Origin: Polyodon spathula
Taxonomy: Eukaryota; Chordata; Actinopteri; Acipenseriformes; Polyodontidae
Length of the DNA: 64,000 nt
Assembly (NCBI RefSeq): GCF_017654505.1
Contig: NC_054559.1
Coordinates: forward strand, 18,613,325-18,677,324
Direction: 5' to 3'
Made by a program: the position numbers and the translations under genes
The notes under the pieces: generated by a model
Database searches by the model: none
Told to the model about the DNA's origin: nothing
What the model saw: the letters and a program-made list of their open reading frames with translations, nothing else
Shown: positions 26,578 through 36,300 of the stretch, one piece after another
Position numbering within the stretch: the first letter of the stretch is position 1
How the letters are laid out: each line of letters opens with the position of its first letter

Positions 26578-28548
26578 TTTACATAAACTCAAGATATATA
26601 CAAATATTTCAAATATAACACTACAGCATTGCATCTGCTGTAGATCAAAGTCAGACTGCAGCATTGGAGTGAGTTTCACCCACAATACACGATTCTGCAT
26701 CAGACAACAACAGCTGCAATTTCATCTAGCGTTGTCTTTCTGCCTATTCCAAAATGCATTACATACAAGAACCTGAAGATCTTCAACTAAAGTAGAAGGG
26801 GAACCTGTAATAACACCGATAGTGCTAATAAGAGGCAAGAAAGCGTATTTAACTCCTTGCATCCTTTCACAGGGAACAACGTAATAAATAAAACAAAAAC
26901 GACCCAGTACAATCTCCACCTCCCCTACAATGAACAGCCTGGTTAATTAAATTCACCTCCAAAATATTTTTTTTTTTTCTGACAACCAATAAGGGACTTT
27001 ACCTGAAAGCACTCCAGTGTGTAAAAGCAAGTGTGCTATGGCAGCGAGGAGAGCAAGTAGTGAAGACAAGAAATACGATTACAAAATACACACAGGAAAG
27101 GAAAGAAAGAGGCAACAATCATACTGCAGCTGAAGGACACCATTAGTGGAGAGAGTGCAGGACTTGCTTGCTAACGACTACCAACAGAAAAATCCATTTT
27201 TACCTTTTTGTTGTTTTTCCTTAAACGTGTGCATTTTATTACCATTTTATGATGTTCCCAATAGATCTTCTCTTGCTAATCAAACCTGAAAAACGACTTT
27301 AACTGGAGTGTAACATAACACGATTGGCTAATTTATGTCAATAATAATTTTGGCTATTGTACTTTATATTTGGCAGGGCTGTTCAACCAAGATGGTTTTC
27401 AATAAAACAGGTTACTCTCCCAAAGTGTTCAGTAAGATTTGGAATTAGACAGAAGGAGGAGGAATATACATCGCCACAAAATACAATTGCTATTTGCTCT
27501 CCTGTACTCCCCCAGAGAACATGATAGAAATGCGAATGGATTTTGTCCTTTAAAACACAAACAAAAAACAAATACATAAATAAATAAACGGGTGTCAGGG
27601 ACAAAGAGCAAATTTATAATGTCATGCATATAATGTCTGTTGAGTACAATTAACACAACTATTACAAAACAAGATAAAACTACTACTTTTAAATTAACCC
27701 TTTGAGGTACAAAAAAAAAAAAAAAGCTAACTTTTTTACTGTTGCAATGAGGTACACAAAACAGGGTTTAAAATGCACCGACAGGTTGGATCATCCAAAT
27801 TATCTGTTTCCTCCTTGTGATACTCGAGTCCCTCTCAAATGCATTTTAAGAAGAACCTGTTTGAACAGGTGCTCAATTCTTTGTGTACTTTAAGGGGTTA
27901 AAGAGAATCTGATTTTGTTTTTTTTTTTCCTCCAATTGCAGAAACACTGGAGATCAGAAACACGTGGAGTTTGTGTAGAACGTGTATTGTTGCTTTTTGC
28001 TTTCAACAGCAGCAGCAGCAGTAGTGTTTTACGAAGACCCAAGAACTACACCACAAAAGATTGAATTGTCTGTCTTGTCTTTTTACAAGAGCATGACTCA
28101 CAAATCCCAAAACATCAGCTCATAAGGAGGTCTTGAGAATCCATTCCAAGAGAAAAAACAGCCAAAACACAAACGACAACTGCTATATGACACACAAAAT
28201 AAAATGCAAATCTTTGCTTCACTAGCTTTTTTTTTTTTTTAACGTTAGTACTTTCTTTAGAAACTCAATGTGATGACCAAGTGGGGCTGGTGAAAATGTT
28301 CCGGCGAAGTAGAAAAGGAACTACAAAGTAATAGAAGGAATCAGTGACTTCTCCAATGCTGTTTGCTGGTCATAAAAAGGAGCTTTTTAATGCTGACTAT
28401 CAGCACCTTCTGTGCTTACATGGCACTGCTGATGCATCAAGAGAATATTCCATTGTAATTACCTCTGCAGCTGTGCAATTTCCTGGCTAATATCATCTAG
28501 TTCTTTAATCCCAGTGAACTCTCCTGAGCCAACAGAGCTCGCACTGTC
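1544..28548 (-). CDS. EPS15L1: EPS15L1 (EPS15R) endocytic adaptor, 3' part, 13 exons; 5' missing
   Basis: Clathrin-pit scaffold that binds AP-2 through DPF motifs and ubiquitinated cargo through UIMs. In transcript order I read exons 28463-28548, 26333-26405, 25825-25986, 25268-25465, 23439-23603, 20801-20927, 20197-20247, 18911-19050, 18444-18504, 13948-14030, 13043-13181, 6870-7075 and 1544-1690. All have GT/AG borders, every junction phase agrees, and the sum is 1638 nt: 545 codons plus stop (TGA, 1544-1546). Order: coiled coil (about residues 15-185 of this part), a linker with GGFGA, a DPF-rich stretch (229-480), the proline-rich ligand PALPPKK, then UIMs. Wording such as [20 protein letters not shown] points to EPS15L1 rather than EPS15 (family knowledge). 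The three N-terminal EH domains should lie above 28548, but no such exons are visible before the assembly gap, so the gene is 5'-truncated here. No AATAAA or ATTAAA on this strand was seen between the stop and base 1. Confidence 0.93.
3334..3358. repeat. (AT)n microsatellite
   Basis: About 12 AT dinucleotides in the EPS15L1 last intron. Confidence 0.85.
3994..4443. repeat. Compound repeat with 27-bp perfect inverted repeat
   Basis: Bases 3994-4020 and 4171-4197 are exact reverse complements (27 bp), containing GCGAAACTAGACTCGTCC. Both arms extend into a diverged module in which GAAACTAGACT, then GGCAT, then CTGG(C/A)CCAG recur about every 75 bp, in both orientations; related pieces continue to about 4443 (GAAACTAGCCCACCGGG). 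Long ORFs on both strands here are by-products of the repeat. I do not recognise the family. Confidence 0.7.
5029..5068. repeat. (TA)n microsatellite
   Basis: Twenty TA units, followed by an A-run and CACACAC just before a MITE. Confidence 0.9.
5084..5434. mobile_element. MITE-like element with terminal inverted repeats
   Basis: The left end TGAGCATCAAAAGAAACTTA is matched by the right end, whose reverse complement is TGAGCATCAAAAGGAACTTA (19 of 20). The interval is about 350 bp with no coding capacity. That is the form of a non-autonomous DNA transposon, probably of the Tc1/mariner group (inference). It lies in the EPS15L1 last intron, directly beside a (TA)n tract. Confidence 0.7.
6870..20927 (-). 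CDS. EPS15L1: EPS15L1 DPF-repeat and proline-rich exons
   Basis: Seven exons (20801-20927, 20197-20247, 18911-19050, 18444-18504, 13948-14030, 13043-13181, 6870-7075) carry about 21 Asp-Pro-Phe tripeptides, the ligand for the AP-2 alpha-adaptin ear. Two DPF codons are split across junctions (20247/19050 side and 18504/14030 side) with the Asp GAT divided G|AT. Exon 13043-13181 holds [16 protein letters not shown], an SH3 ligand of the Crk-binding type known in EPS15. Exons 13948-14030 and 6870-7075 each end in a GFADF block, as in mammalian EPS15L1. Upstream exon 23439-23603 (ARSKLSQLQ to GGFGAV) joins this block to the coiled coil. Confidence 0.92.
8872..9037. repeat. Interspersed repeat, copy A (pair with 61280-61425)
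   Basis: Reverse-complement related to 61280-61425: shared blocks include CAATCACA(G/A)TCCTGGAGGGC, GGTTTAATTG and GAA(T/C)AAAGAC. A short interspersed repeat of uncertain class in an EPS15L1 intron. Confidence 0.6.
10002..10197. mobile_element. MITE family member (left part)
   Basis: Begins with CAGCTATGGACAAATGTTTTGCATCA after a TA and continues with CTCATTTTGCTTCATAAAGTCTAATGAAA-type sequence shared with 38837-39114. The right terminal repeat was not found, so the copy is truncated. Confidence 0.65.
14180..14270. repeat. SINE fragment (conserved core)
   Basis: Contains CACTTAGCAGACGCTTTTAT followed by CCAAAGCGACTCTACAGA, a core shared by many fish SINEs (established knowledge). It is isolated, 150 bp from EPS15L1 exon 13948-14030. 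Confidence 0.7.
15156..15465. repeat. 17-bp direct repeats 293 bp apart, upstream of LINE
   Basis: AGGCAGTCTTCCCAGCG occurs at 15156-15172 and again at 15449-15465. The sequence between is GC-richer than its surroundings. It could be an insertion with target duplication, or an internal duplication of the retroelement; I cannot tell which. Confidence 0.5.
15485..16828 (+). mobile_element. Dead CR1/L2-like LINE, reverse transcriptase fragment
   Basis: Bases 15540-15938 read an RT domain ([51 protein letters not shown]). The frame shifts near 15935 and resumes with [20 protein letters not shown] at about 16040. The FADD catalytic box that should follow is deleted: the text jumps from INDSDSGI to the region near [12 protein letters not shown]. 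In-frame stops break the C-terminal part (16460-16462 and near 16600), which still reads [14 protein letters not shown] and [11 protein letters not shown]. It ends at about 16828 with TGGCCTCCTCTCGTTTGTAA. No endonuclease domain is present. A 5'-truncated, inactive copy in an EPS15L1 intron. Confidence 0.88.
19994..20154. repeat. Perfect 42-bp inverted repeat around an (AT)n tract
   Basis: Bases 19994-20035 and 20113-20154 are exact reverse complements (42 bp each). The spacer is about 77 bp, mostly (AT)n at 20049-20106. Single strands could fold into a long hairpin. The right arm ends 43 bp from EPS15L1 exon 20197-20247, on the donor side of that exon. Confidence 0.9.
20996..22122 (-). mobile_element. 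Tc1/mariner element with about 50-bp TIRs, internally decayed
   Basis: The left end CACTACCAGTCAAAAGTTTT (20996) is mirrored at the right end (to 22122); the inverted repeats extend about 50 bp through a TTTTTCCAGTTTTT block with a few mismatches. Both ends are flanked by TA, the Tc1/mariner target duplication. The minus strand at 21167-21385 encodes a transposase C-terminal piece with [18 protein letters not shown] (the catalytic-domain signature near the third acidic residue). At 1.13 kb it is shorter than an intact 1.6-kb element, and no upstream transposase frame is open, so it is non-autonomous. Confidence 0.9.
22431..22720 (+). mobile_element. tRNA-derived SINE with (ATT)n tail, copy 1
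   Basis: The head has pol III box A (GTGGTCCAGTG) and box B (GGTTCAAATCC). The body has GAGCAAGTCACTTAACCTCC, a MIR/L2-type core. The tail reads TTGTAAAGTGCTTTGTGATGG, then CGCTATATAAAAATG, then (ATT)n. A 9-bp direct repeat AATTTAAAA flanks it (22422-22430 and 22722-22730), consistent with target-site duplication and a fairly recent insertion. A second copy is at 47355-47489. Confidence 0.88.
25268..28548 (-). CDS. EPS15L1: EPS15L1 coiled-coil exons (4 exons)
   Basis: Exons 28463-28548, 26333-26405, 25825-25986 and 25268-25465 encode a continuous heptad-rich, Glu/Gln/Lys-rich helix: [14 protein letters not shown], then [14 protein letters not shown], then [20 protein letters not shown], then [20 protein letters not shown]. 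In EPS15 proteins this segment drives homodimerisation and pairing with intersectin (family knowledge). The first exon begins in phase 0 with [11 protein letters not shown], which is normally preceded by the linker after EH3. Confidence 0.93.
26225..26290 (+). repeat. SINE/L2 tail fragment
   Basis: CTTGTAAAGTGCTTTGTGAT followed by GCACTATATAAAAT matches the tail of the SINE at 22431. Only the 3' end is present. Confidence 0.55.
26520..26580. repeat. (TA)n microsatellite with T-run
   Basis: About 50 bp of TA followed by a T-run, in the EPS15L1 intron between exons 26333-26405 and 28463-28548. Confidence 0.9.
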
Positions 28549-29467
28549 CTGTAAAAAAACACGAACTGAAGTCAGCAATGAATTTAGAGACAACCCTGGG
28601 GGTGGGTGCAGCGGCAGCATGCAGAGCAGGTAGCACACAAAACACAAAAACGAGGGAAAGAAAAACAAGAACGGTGGTGTTGGAAAACATGGATCGAAAA
28701 TTGATTAGCAGTTTGCTACGCATGTGGACTGGCAGAGCTATACTGGTGTTCTTTTCTGAAAAGAGACTAATATTGCAGATAGCAGACTGTTTGGTTCAAA
28801 TTGCATGTACTGCTAACCATTGATAGAGACGCTGCATCTACAAACTGCCCAACAATGACTGCAAGCTAACGAGATAACAATGCTGTGGACTAGAAGGGAA
28901 CAGGCTCTAGACTTCAGAGAGATCGAAAGAGATAATCCCACTGGCATCAAAGGGGGTCGCAAGGAGATAACAAAAGGCAGATGTATGGACCTTTTGTCTC
29001 CAGGAGTGTGAAGAATGCACTGAGTTCAGAGGTTGTCACACTAGACTACACACACAGACACACACACACACACTCACACAATAAATTAAATTACCTTGAC
29101 CATTGGTTAAGTGTCAGAGAAAGGGGAGGTGGACCATCTATACAGAAGGGTATTTAATGTCATGCAAACATTGTAATGTTGAGTATTGTGTTTGTCCTGT
29201 ACCTGGAACCAGACTCCCTGCATATCTCAATAAACCTGGCAACTGACTGAAGAAAAGGACTCTGTGCATTTTCTTGAATCTACTTACTCACCATCTATTT
29301 TTTTTTAAAGTTACTTCAGGTGGGAAAGGCAACGCCACACAACCACATTCTTACAGGTTCACCTCTACTAAAAACAACTTCAAAAGCACTGGGTTCTTTA
29401 CAAACGCTTTCCATCAGGTCGATCAATATCCACCTTTTGTACACACGTGAAAGCGTTTGCAAACTTA
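28549..29467. other. EPS15L1 intron remnant up to contig edge
   Basis: Upstream of the first visible EPS15L1 exon. Apart from the solo LTR I see an (AC)n patch at 29045-29080 and no exon encoding EH-domain sequence in any minus-strand frame. Confidence 0.7.
28821..29290 (+). mobile_element. Solo LTR (endogenous retrovirus / LTR element)
   Basis: A 470-bp block starts TGATAGAG and ends TTACTCA (TG...CA termini) and is flanked on both sides by the 4-bp duplication CCAT (28817-28820 and 29291-29294). Inside, near the 3' end, are a TATA-like GGTATTTAATG, the polyadenylation signal AATAAA (29229-29234) and a short R/U5-like end. No internal gag/pol sequence or primer-binding site follows, so it is a solo LTR. 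The 4-bp duplication is typical of gamma- and epsilon-type retroviruses (family knowledge). It carries no coding capacity. Confidence 0.65.
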
Positions 29468-29967
29468 NNNNNNNNNNNNNNNNNNNNNNNNNNNNNNNNN
29501 NNNNNNNNNNNNNNNNNNNNNNNNNNNNNNNNNNNNNNNNNNNNNNNNNNNNNNNNNNNNNNNNNNNNNNNNNNNNNNNNNNNNNNNNNNNNNNNNNNNN
29601 NNNNNNNNNNNNNNNNNNNNNNNNNNNNNNNNNNNNNNNNNNNNNNNNNNNNNNNNNNNNNNNNNNNNNNNNNNNNNNNNNNNNNNNNNNNNNNNNNNNN
29701 NNNNNNNNNNNNNNNNNNNNNNNNNNNNNNNNNNNNNNNNNNNNNNNNNNNNNNNNNNNNNNNNNNNNNNNNNNNNNNNNNNNNNNNNNNNNNNNNNNNN
29801 NNNNNNNNNNNNNNNNNNNNNNNNNNNNNNNNNNNNNNNNNNNNNNNNNNNNNNNNNNNNNNNNNNNNNNNNNNNNNNNNNNNNNNNNNNNNNNNNNNNN
29901 NNNNNNNNNNNNNNNNNNNNNNNNNNNNNNNNNNNNNNNNNNNNNNNNNNNNNNNNNNNNNNNNNNN
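29468..29967. other. Assembly gap, 500 N
   Basis: Exactly 500 N, a common placeholder for a gap of unknown size. ORFs that appear to run through it are artefacts. Confidence 0.99.
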
Positions 29968-31782
29968 TCTGTTCAGAAACTTGGCTATTGGTAGCTGTAC
30001 GGTACCCTGATCCATGGATGTCAAATGTCACCTTGACTGCAGATTTGATGGTCTTAACTATTGGTAGAAGATGAGACCATGGGTCTTCCTTTCCATTGAT
30101 GGGGCTTCCACTTGAAATGAAGATAATGAAGCTTAGTAAACTCTGCACTGGTTTCCTCTTCCTTCTGTACGTGTCCTCCAGCTGCTGACAACTACATGTG
30201 CCTTTCGGTGTGTGTGTGCACCTCCTGAGAGGAATTTATTCTCCACATGCATCCTGTCTTAGCTGTCTGCTTGGGTACCCCTGCATTGGCACAGTAAGTG
30301 TTACAGGACACAGCAGTGGAATGGAGACAACTTGTAATCAATGGGAATCTTTTGCCATTCTCAGCTGAAAAGCAGAACCAAAACACTGGAAACCTAGAGT
30401 GGATGTAAAAAGCTTTATTACAGATGCTATATTTTTCGCTTATTAACATTTAATTTTTTTGCCACTTCGCTGCATACCTGCTTTCTTTTGTTTAAACAAG
30501 GAAAATCTGAGGTTTGTAACCTGGAAAAAAAATAAAACCTTTCCTATTCGTGGTTTATTGATCCAAGATTAGCTGCGATATCCATACACTTTGCAAGCCA
30601 AGGGCTGGTTTTATTTTCCTTTTAAGTTGAAGCTTAAATTTACAATACATTGTTTTGCTGTTTATTTAATAAACCAAAAAATAACACACACGAATACCCA
30701 GCTGGGTTGGATGAGCAGATTAAATTATTGAATTCTCCTCATTACCAGTAAATATTCAGTCTTTCTTTTCACAAGTTGTAACGCTCTCCAGCACTAGCAA
30801 GTGTGATGTTTTAAAGTCTATTCCCCCTCTAACAGACCAGGCAAGACGTCTGAGGGCCAAGACAATGGTTTTCCTCCCCAAGCTCCGCCGTTTGCAAAGG
30901 GAGCAGAGGGGCCTCGTGAGGGGAGAGCAGTAAACGGTGCTGGGGAGCATGAAAAACCCATTCCCCATGGGGACTGGAAATCAGAACGCAGACCAGACAA
31001 AAAAGATGCTGGGTATGGAAATGCAAATACAACTGTCAAAACTGTACCAGGATGCACTTCAGGCATATAGGGGGGGAAAAAACAAAACGATAGTCTAAGT
31101 CAAAATAAGCCCCTTTATTTCATGCGTCTCTTTGTTTTTTTGCAAGTACAACAAACTTTCAGGGTATACCTCTAAGGTATGCAAGTAATTCAACAGATTT
31201 AACTGGGTTTATTTTACATCTAGTAGATCTTTCTGAGCACAGTTGCACTTGCTGTTTTTTTTCATGTTTCTTTTGGTGACGTTTTGTAAGAGTTCTCATT
31301 TCACATCTTGCTTTCTTCAACACCGGGAAGAAATCTTTTCTCCCTTCTGGGGGATTTGCACTTGTTCCCTTGAGCGGACCACTTTGTATCCAGGGATCAT
31401 GTGTGCACAGACTTCCTGTGTAAAGGGGTATTGCATCCACGTGTCCAGGTGGCTTTTGACTTCATTGGGGTAAAAGAGAGAAAAAGCCTGAATGTTTTTG
31501 GCTCCTACAGGATTTCACCTGGGAAGACATATCGTATCTTAAACTTTCAGCAAGATATTCATTGGAAGAATACAGCACACAGACTGTGGATCATTTCTCC
31601 AGTGTATGATGGGAGAGGCTGGATGATTTTGTTTCTATTCACATTTGAATGGCTTATTCTCTTTTGACTGGATTCCCTGTAAAAAAAACACATTAATCGG
31701 GGAAATTTACCTGAATTGTAACTAACTTTTGGGTTGAGAGGGGTAATTTGGATTAACTTATTAAATTTGTTTTTTCTTACAG
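29968..31782. other. Non-coding stretch between gap and first SAFB-family exon
   Basis: I looked for SAP, RRM or the Arg/Glu-rich exons expected upstream in a SAFB-family gene and for EH-domain exons, and found neither. A Lys-rich minus-strand ORF at 31159-31440 lacks splice context and similarity I can recognise. Probably intron or a stretch belonging to a different locus. Confidence 0.5.
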
Positions 31783-33074
31783 GAGAGACGGGTCAAGGAC
31801 AATGATGGGAGAAAGAGTCGGGCCGCCAAAAGTGTGTGCACTTTTTGATGATTTATGTAATTTTGTGTGTGTACAATTTTTTTTTTGTGTATATATAAAT
31901 TGTATAATATTTCTCTGAGCTAAAATCTATATACATACACACACATAAAAGGTTTTGATATCCCATCTGAAACCAACTCTGTTTTTGTTTTTCTTTAAGC
32001 ATTTTTCAGATGATCGCTCTGACCGACATAGCCGAGATTCTCGCGATAGCTGGAGCAGTGGATACGATAAGAGAGGACTGAATCAGACCAGGTAAATACG
32101 AATTAAGAGAGTTCAGGAATGCATTGGTACAGTTTACAATGCGTTATACACAAACCTTTCCACTTGTTAAATGTGCTTAACGTATTTCTGTTTCCAATCT
32201 GCAGAGATAGTCGTGATTGGTCTGGAGACCATGGCCGTAAAATGGACGGGGACAGAAGCTGGCCAAGTAAGACATAAGCCTCAACTTTCAAGAATTTGTG
32301 ATATTTATTTAAAACAAACAAAAAAAAAAACTCCTCTACATAGGCTTACCAAAGCAGATGCTCCATCACAAGCTTTTTTTTGTAAGATGTGCAGTGCTCA
32401 GTTTCTGTGACAAGTATTGAATGATTCAAAGTAGTAGAACTGTTAATCTACTGGAGATAAATTTTTGATGAAATTTACTCTTAGTGTAGGAATATCCAGA
32501 ATGCATGCAAAGATGGACTATATTGTGATTTTTATTATTTAGTCATTTGGCAGACCATTTTGGTTTTTGTTTTTTTTGGTAAACTGAGACAAGCATGGCT
32601 TGATTTTGTGGTTGCATCCATTACATGATCCTTTCATAGTGTACTCCATGCTAGATTATGGTGTACTCCAAGCCATATATCTTTTTTTTTCCAGATAGCC
32701 ATTCTGGGCAAGGTCATATGAGCCGTGGAGGAATGTCAGGGTAAGATGTGTTTTTAGATTAACATGCGAGTTACCTGAATGATGGTAAGCGTGCACATGT
32801 TTTTAGCAAAGCACTTTTTTTTTTTTTCTATTGATTGTTGAAATGCAGTGGTAGATGAACAGTGCAGACCCCTTTGCCTGGTCCTGAAATCCCATGACCT
32901 ACCTCCCTGAAAATGCATGTTATCTGACCAATGTTCCATTTTTTGTTGTGGTCTAGTCGTGGAAGCTACATGCAAGGAGGAAGTTCTCAGGGCGTTTCAG
33001 GGACTGTGAGCCGGCCAAGCCAAATGATGCCGGGTGGTGGAGTGCAAGGAGGGGCTTTTGGACGACGCTATTAA
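31783..33074 (+). CDS. SAFB-family scaffold attachment factor, last five exons
   Basis: Nuclear matrix/RNA-binding factor of the SAFB, SAFB2, SLTM group. Exons 31783-31831, 32010-32091, 32205-32266, 32695-32740 and 32957-33074 join in consistent phase to 118 codons plus TAA. The product is Arg/Ser/Asp/Gly-rich: ERRVKDNDGRKSRAAK, DRHSRDSRDSWSSGYDKRG, HSGQGHMSRGGMSGRGSY, ending GGAFGRRY. The HSG.GHM.RGGMSGRGS block and the RRY terminus match my recollection of the SAFB C-terminus better than SLTM, so SAFB is the preferred member but not proven. The second exon has an alternative acceptor (TTTAAG at 31999) that breaks the frame; TTTTTCAG at 32009 keeps it. The SAP domain, RRM and coiled-coil exons are absent; the 5' side runs towards the N gap 1.8 kb away. 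Confidence 0.8.
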
Positions 33075-33370
33075 TTGTTATAAATTGTGTCCGCTGTGTA
33101 GTATGGGGCAACAAATCCTCTGGTGTGTGTTTTTTTTTTTTTTTTCTTTTTTTTTTTTTTTATTCTGCTGCCTATTTAGCTACAGAGCAATATGAATGAA
33201 ACATGACTTTTTTTTTTGTTTTCCCCCTTTTCTGAAGGGGTGCACGAACTTATGTAACAAATTAAAAAATTGTTGTAATTTTGTTTTTAAAATACTTCCA
33301 TTCATATTTCTGAACACTTGTCATTCCACATAGGCATTGTTTTAAATCAATAAATGCACAGATGAGTCGG
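33075..33370 (+). other. SAFB-family 3' UTR with polyadenylation signal
   Basis: After the stop come T-rich tracts and then AATAAA at 33349-33354, the first good signal. Transcripts probably end within about 30 bases of it. Confidence 0.7.
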
Positions 33371-36300
33371 TGTATAGCTGTAAACTGTTACAATTTTGTG
33401 TGTTTTGTTCAAGTTGTCTTTCATAAATGTAGATTTATAGCAGTAATACTCACATGTTTTTGAAAAGTAAACTTCTTTGTGTGAAAACAGCAATCCTGCT
33501 TTTTTTTGGTATTTAATATTTGAAAGTATGTTAGTTGCAGTTCCACCCAACATCCACTTGGTGGTGCCAGAACCCCAATGTTGCATCTTACTGGTTGGTT
33601 TTGTATACTTACAAGATCAGTTCTAGATGTCGCACAATAGCAGTACATCCCCCCACTCAGTTCTATTATGTCAGTTATGTGCTTGACGTATTGGTAAGAC
33701 TGCATGCACTTGCCAACGTGTATGGAAACCAGTGTAATGCTTGTTCTATGAACATATATTTTAAGACCTGAGTTTAACCTATGACTGGTTCCAGGAGCAG
33801 GATTCTAACCATGACCCAACAGGTCTCAAAGACAGGAACAATGCTTACCTGTGTTACACACTTTATTATATGCTTAACTTTGTATCATGAAGGACCCCTG
33901 ATGTAAAACCGAATCTCTGAGTAAAAGGAATTGACCAGCTTTCTGATCTCAAAGTATGTGCTTTTGGAGCAGTTGTTTTCATCTAATGATATTGGTTCAC
34001 TAAAAGTGAAAATGTGTAGTTTTGTATTTGCCTAATCAGCAAGACTACAGATTATATTGCAGAACTGCACAATCATTTGCTTTTGGGTGTTATTCTAACC
34101 ACCTGACTCCAATTTAAAAGACCTTGCTATGCTTACCCAGAATTTTTACTCTGGTGTACTGCAATTTTCTAATCCTGTTTGGTTTAATAATGGTTTTTCA
34201 ACCACTACAGAGCTTTCTAATTTACAATCTCTACATCTGTACAGTGCCGGCATTTGACTGTTCTTCCTGCTGCCAGTAGTTTGGTTCAAGGTGTCTTGGC
34301 ACTGGCTGATTCTTCTGACAAGGTCACTGAGAAATGTGAGATGGCATTGATGTCAAACAATCTATTTGCAGCGAGTCAGTCATTGGCGCTGGGATTTTGC
34401 GGATGACTGTGCAGATTCCAGGCTTGTGCCAGTGCTTGTTTGGATATGAGCTGTGGCCATCGAGTGTTGTGTATATTTAAAAAGCTGTATTCCTGGAAGT
34501 GGGAAACTGATTGGGCTTGGATTCCTCCTCCAATCTCTGTTGCAGAATATATTGCCAATTCAGTGTAGTCTATAGGTCTTTGGCCAGTTTAATTTGTTAG
34601 TTTTAAATGCTTAGTTGCAAACACCATGCTTCTCTTGTATTGTCAATTATTTCTTCCTGATTACAAACTGCTTTGCACAGAAAACAGCCTGGAACGAGCA
34701 TCCTGTCAAGTCAATCAAAACACTGACCAGTTCTGAAAAAAGCATGAATAAAACATGGCAGAACTTATTTTTATTTATTTTTTGCAAATACCTGATCCCT
34801 GCGTGACAAGACGAAATGGATCCAATCCATTTATGTAAAAATAAAATATCGATTTTGTACAATACAGATGATAGCAGACACATGCCTGGATGCACAGTGA
34901 TAGGTATGATGAGCTCCTTAACCTGTTACCTTTCAAAACAATCTTTCTCAACTGAAACAGACAATCAAGTCAAAAGTACCCCTGTATATGAACTTTTATT
35001 ACACATTGATGCATTTAATCACTCAATAATACTTTATTAATACAGCCTAGGATTCTGCAAAATTGGAAAATATATAACACCAAGCCAACTCAAACTTACT
35101 GAAGAAATAAAATAAAACCTTTGATGTAACTTTGTGCTTTGAGCCTACCTACTATAGGCAGAATCAGCAAGCCGGATTGTGAAAACACGCAGCATTTCAA
35201 CATGTAAGGGATGGGTGGCGATCGAGGCTGTTGGGGGCGAATGTAGAAACGCAATTTCAGCAGATCATTGCGGGTTGCTAAGGACAAGCCAGCGTTTTTT
35301 TAAATAAGGCCTGTGTAAAAAAAAAAAAAAAAAAATCAAAGCTTGCACAAATGGTATCTAAACGGGATGAAGCAATCCTTGAGAAACTGACCAACTGGAA
35401 GAATGATGCAGCCAAACGCATCCTCGATTTAAAATGTGGTGAAAGTGATGCAGTACCTGTGCTATTGCTATAATGCTGACCGATGTATTACTAAATCACG
35501 AGTCTCCATGCCATTATGTCTATACTAAAAGGCAGCGGGCAAAGTCAGCTGCATAGGCATAAGCCACTGGGAAAAAACACAATAGATACTGTTGTATTAT
35601 TATATTTATCTGTGTTATGGTACACTGATTGGATTCAAGGTTTTCAGATATTAATGGATCTGTAGGAGTAGCTTGTTGAATTGTATGTATGTGGCCAAAA
35701 CAGCCTTTCCTTATCCTTCTTTATCTAATGTCATGCTGCCTTGTCCTCCCTTCGCTCACGTTGCAGTCCTGCTTAAGAAGTGCAGTCTAGTGTGTCAAGA
35801 TCGAGCATCCTGCTGTTTCCAACGTAACAACGGAACAGCTCTTCGCTAAACACATTGTTGATCATTCAGAGCAATAACTCTTGCTTCAAACCTGGTCAGC
35901 AGAGGGATCGTTTAACTAAAACAAGCATCGTCTGTTTGGTCTGTCTCAATGTGGAAATACGCGTCGTCCTTGTTTAGGCTTGTTACAATAAAACAATAGT
36001 TGTTTTTTTTTTCTGTATTTTATCTCGTTTCCTGTTGTGGTGTCCTGTATAGATTTCAGCGATTCAAAACATTCTCCCACGGGTTCCTAACATAACCTTG
36101 AATTGGGTCCCAGATGAACACATATCTCAAATTTGAAGACTGCGTTCTGCCCAGGTAATGGAACGAGACCTGCATGCAAGTTAATAGCTAACTGCACCGC
36201 ATGGATAGCACCAAACAAAGACCCCTTTACAAAGCTATTGCAAATATGTATCTGTTTCAATAAAGCCGGGTGTTTTTTCCGCACAGTTTACTTTTAAATG

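Noticed and set aside
29320..30148. Several 190-230 codon ORFs
   Set aside because: They exist only because N codons in the assembly gap are not read as stops.
31159..31440. Lys-rich 93-codon minus ORF as upstream exon of a gene
   Set aside because: Wrong strand for the SAFB-family gene, no consistent splice sites, no similarity I can name.
36103..36150. Mini-exon between CCCAG and GTAATG (MNTYLKFEDC...)
   Set aside because: Splice-like borders only; no partner exon in phase and no recognisable product.
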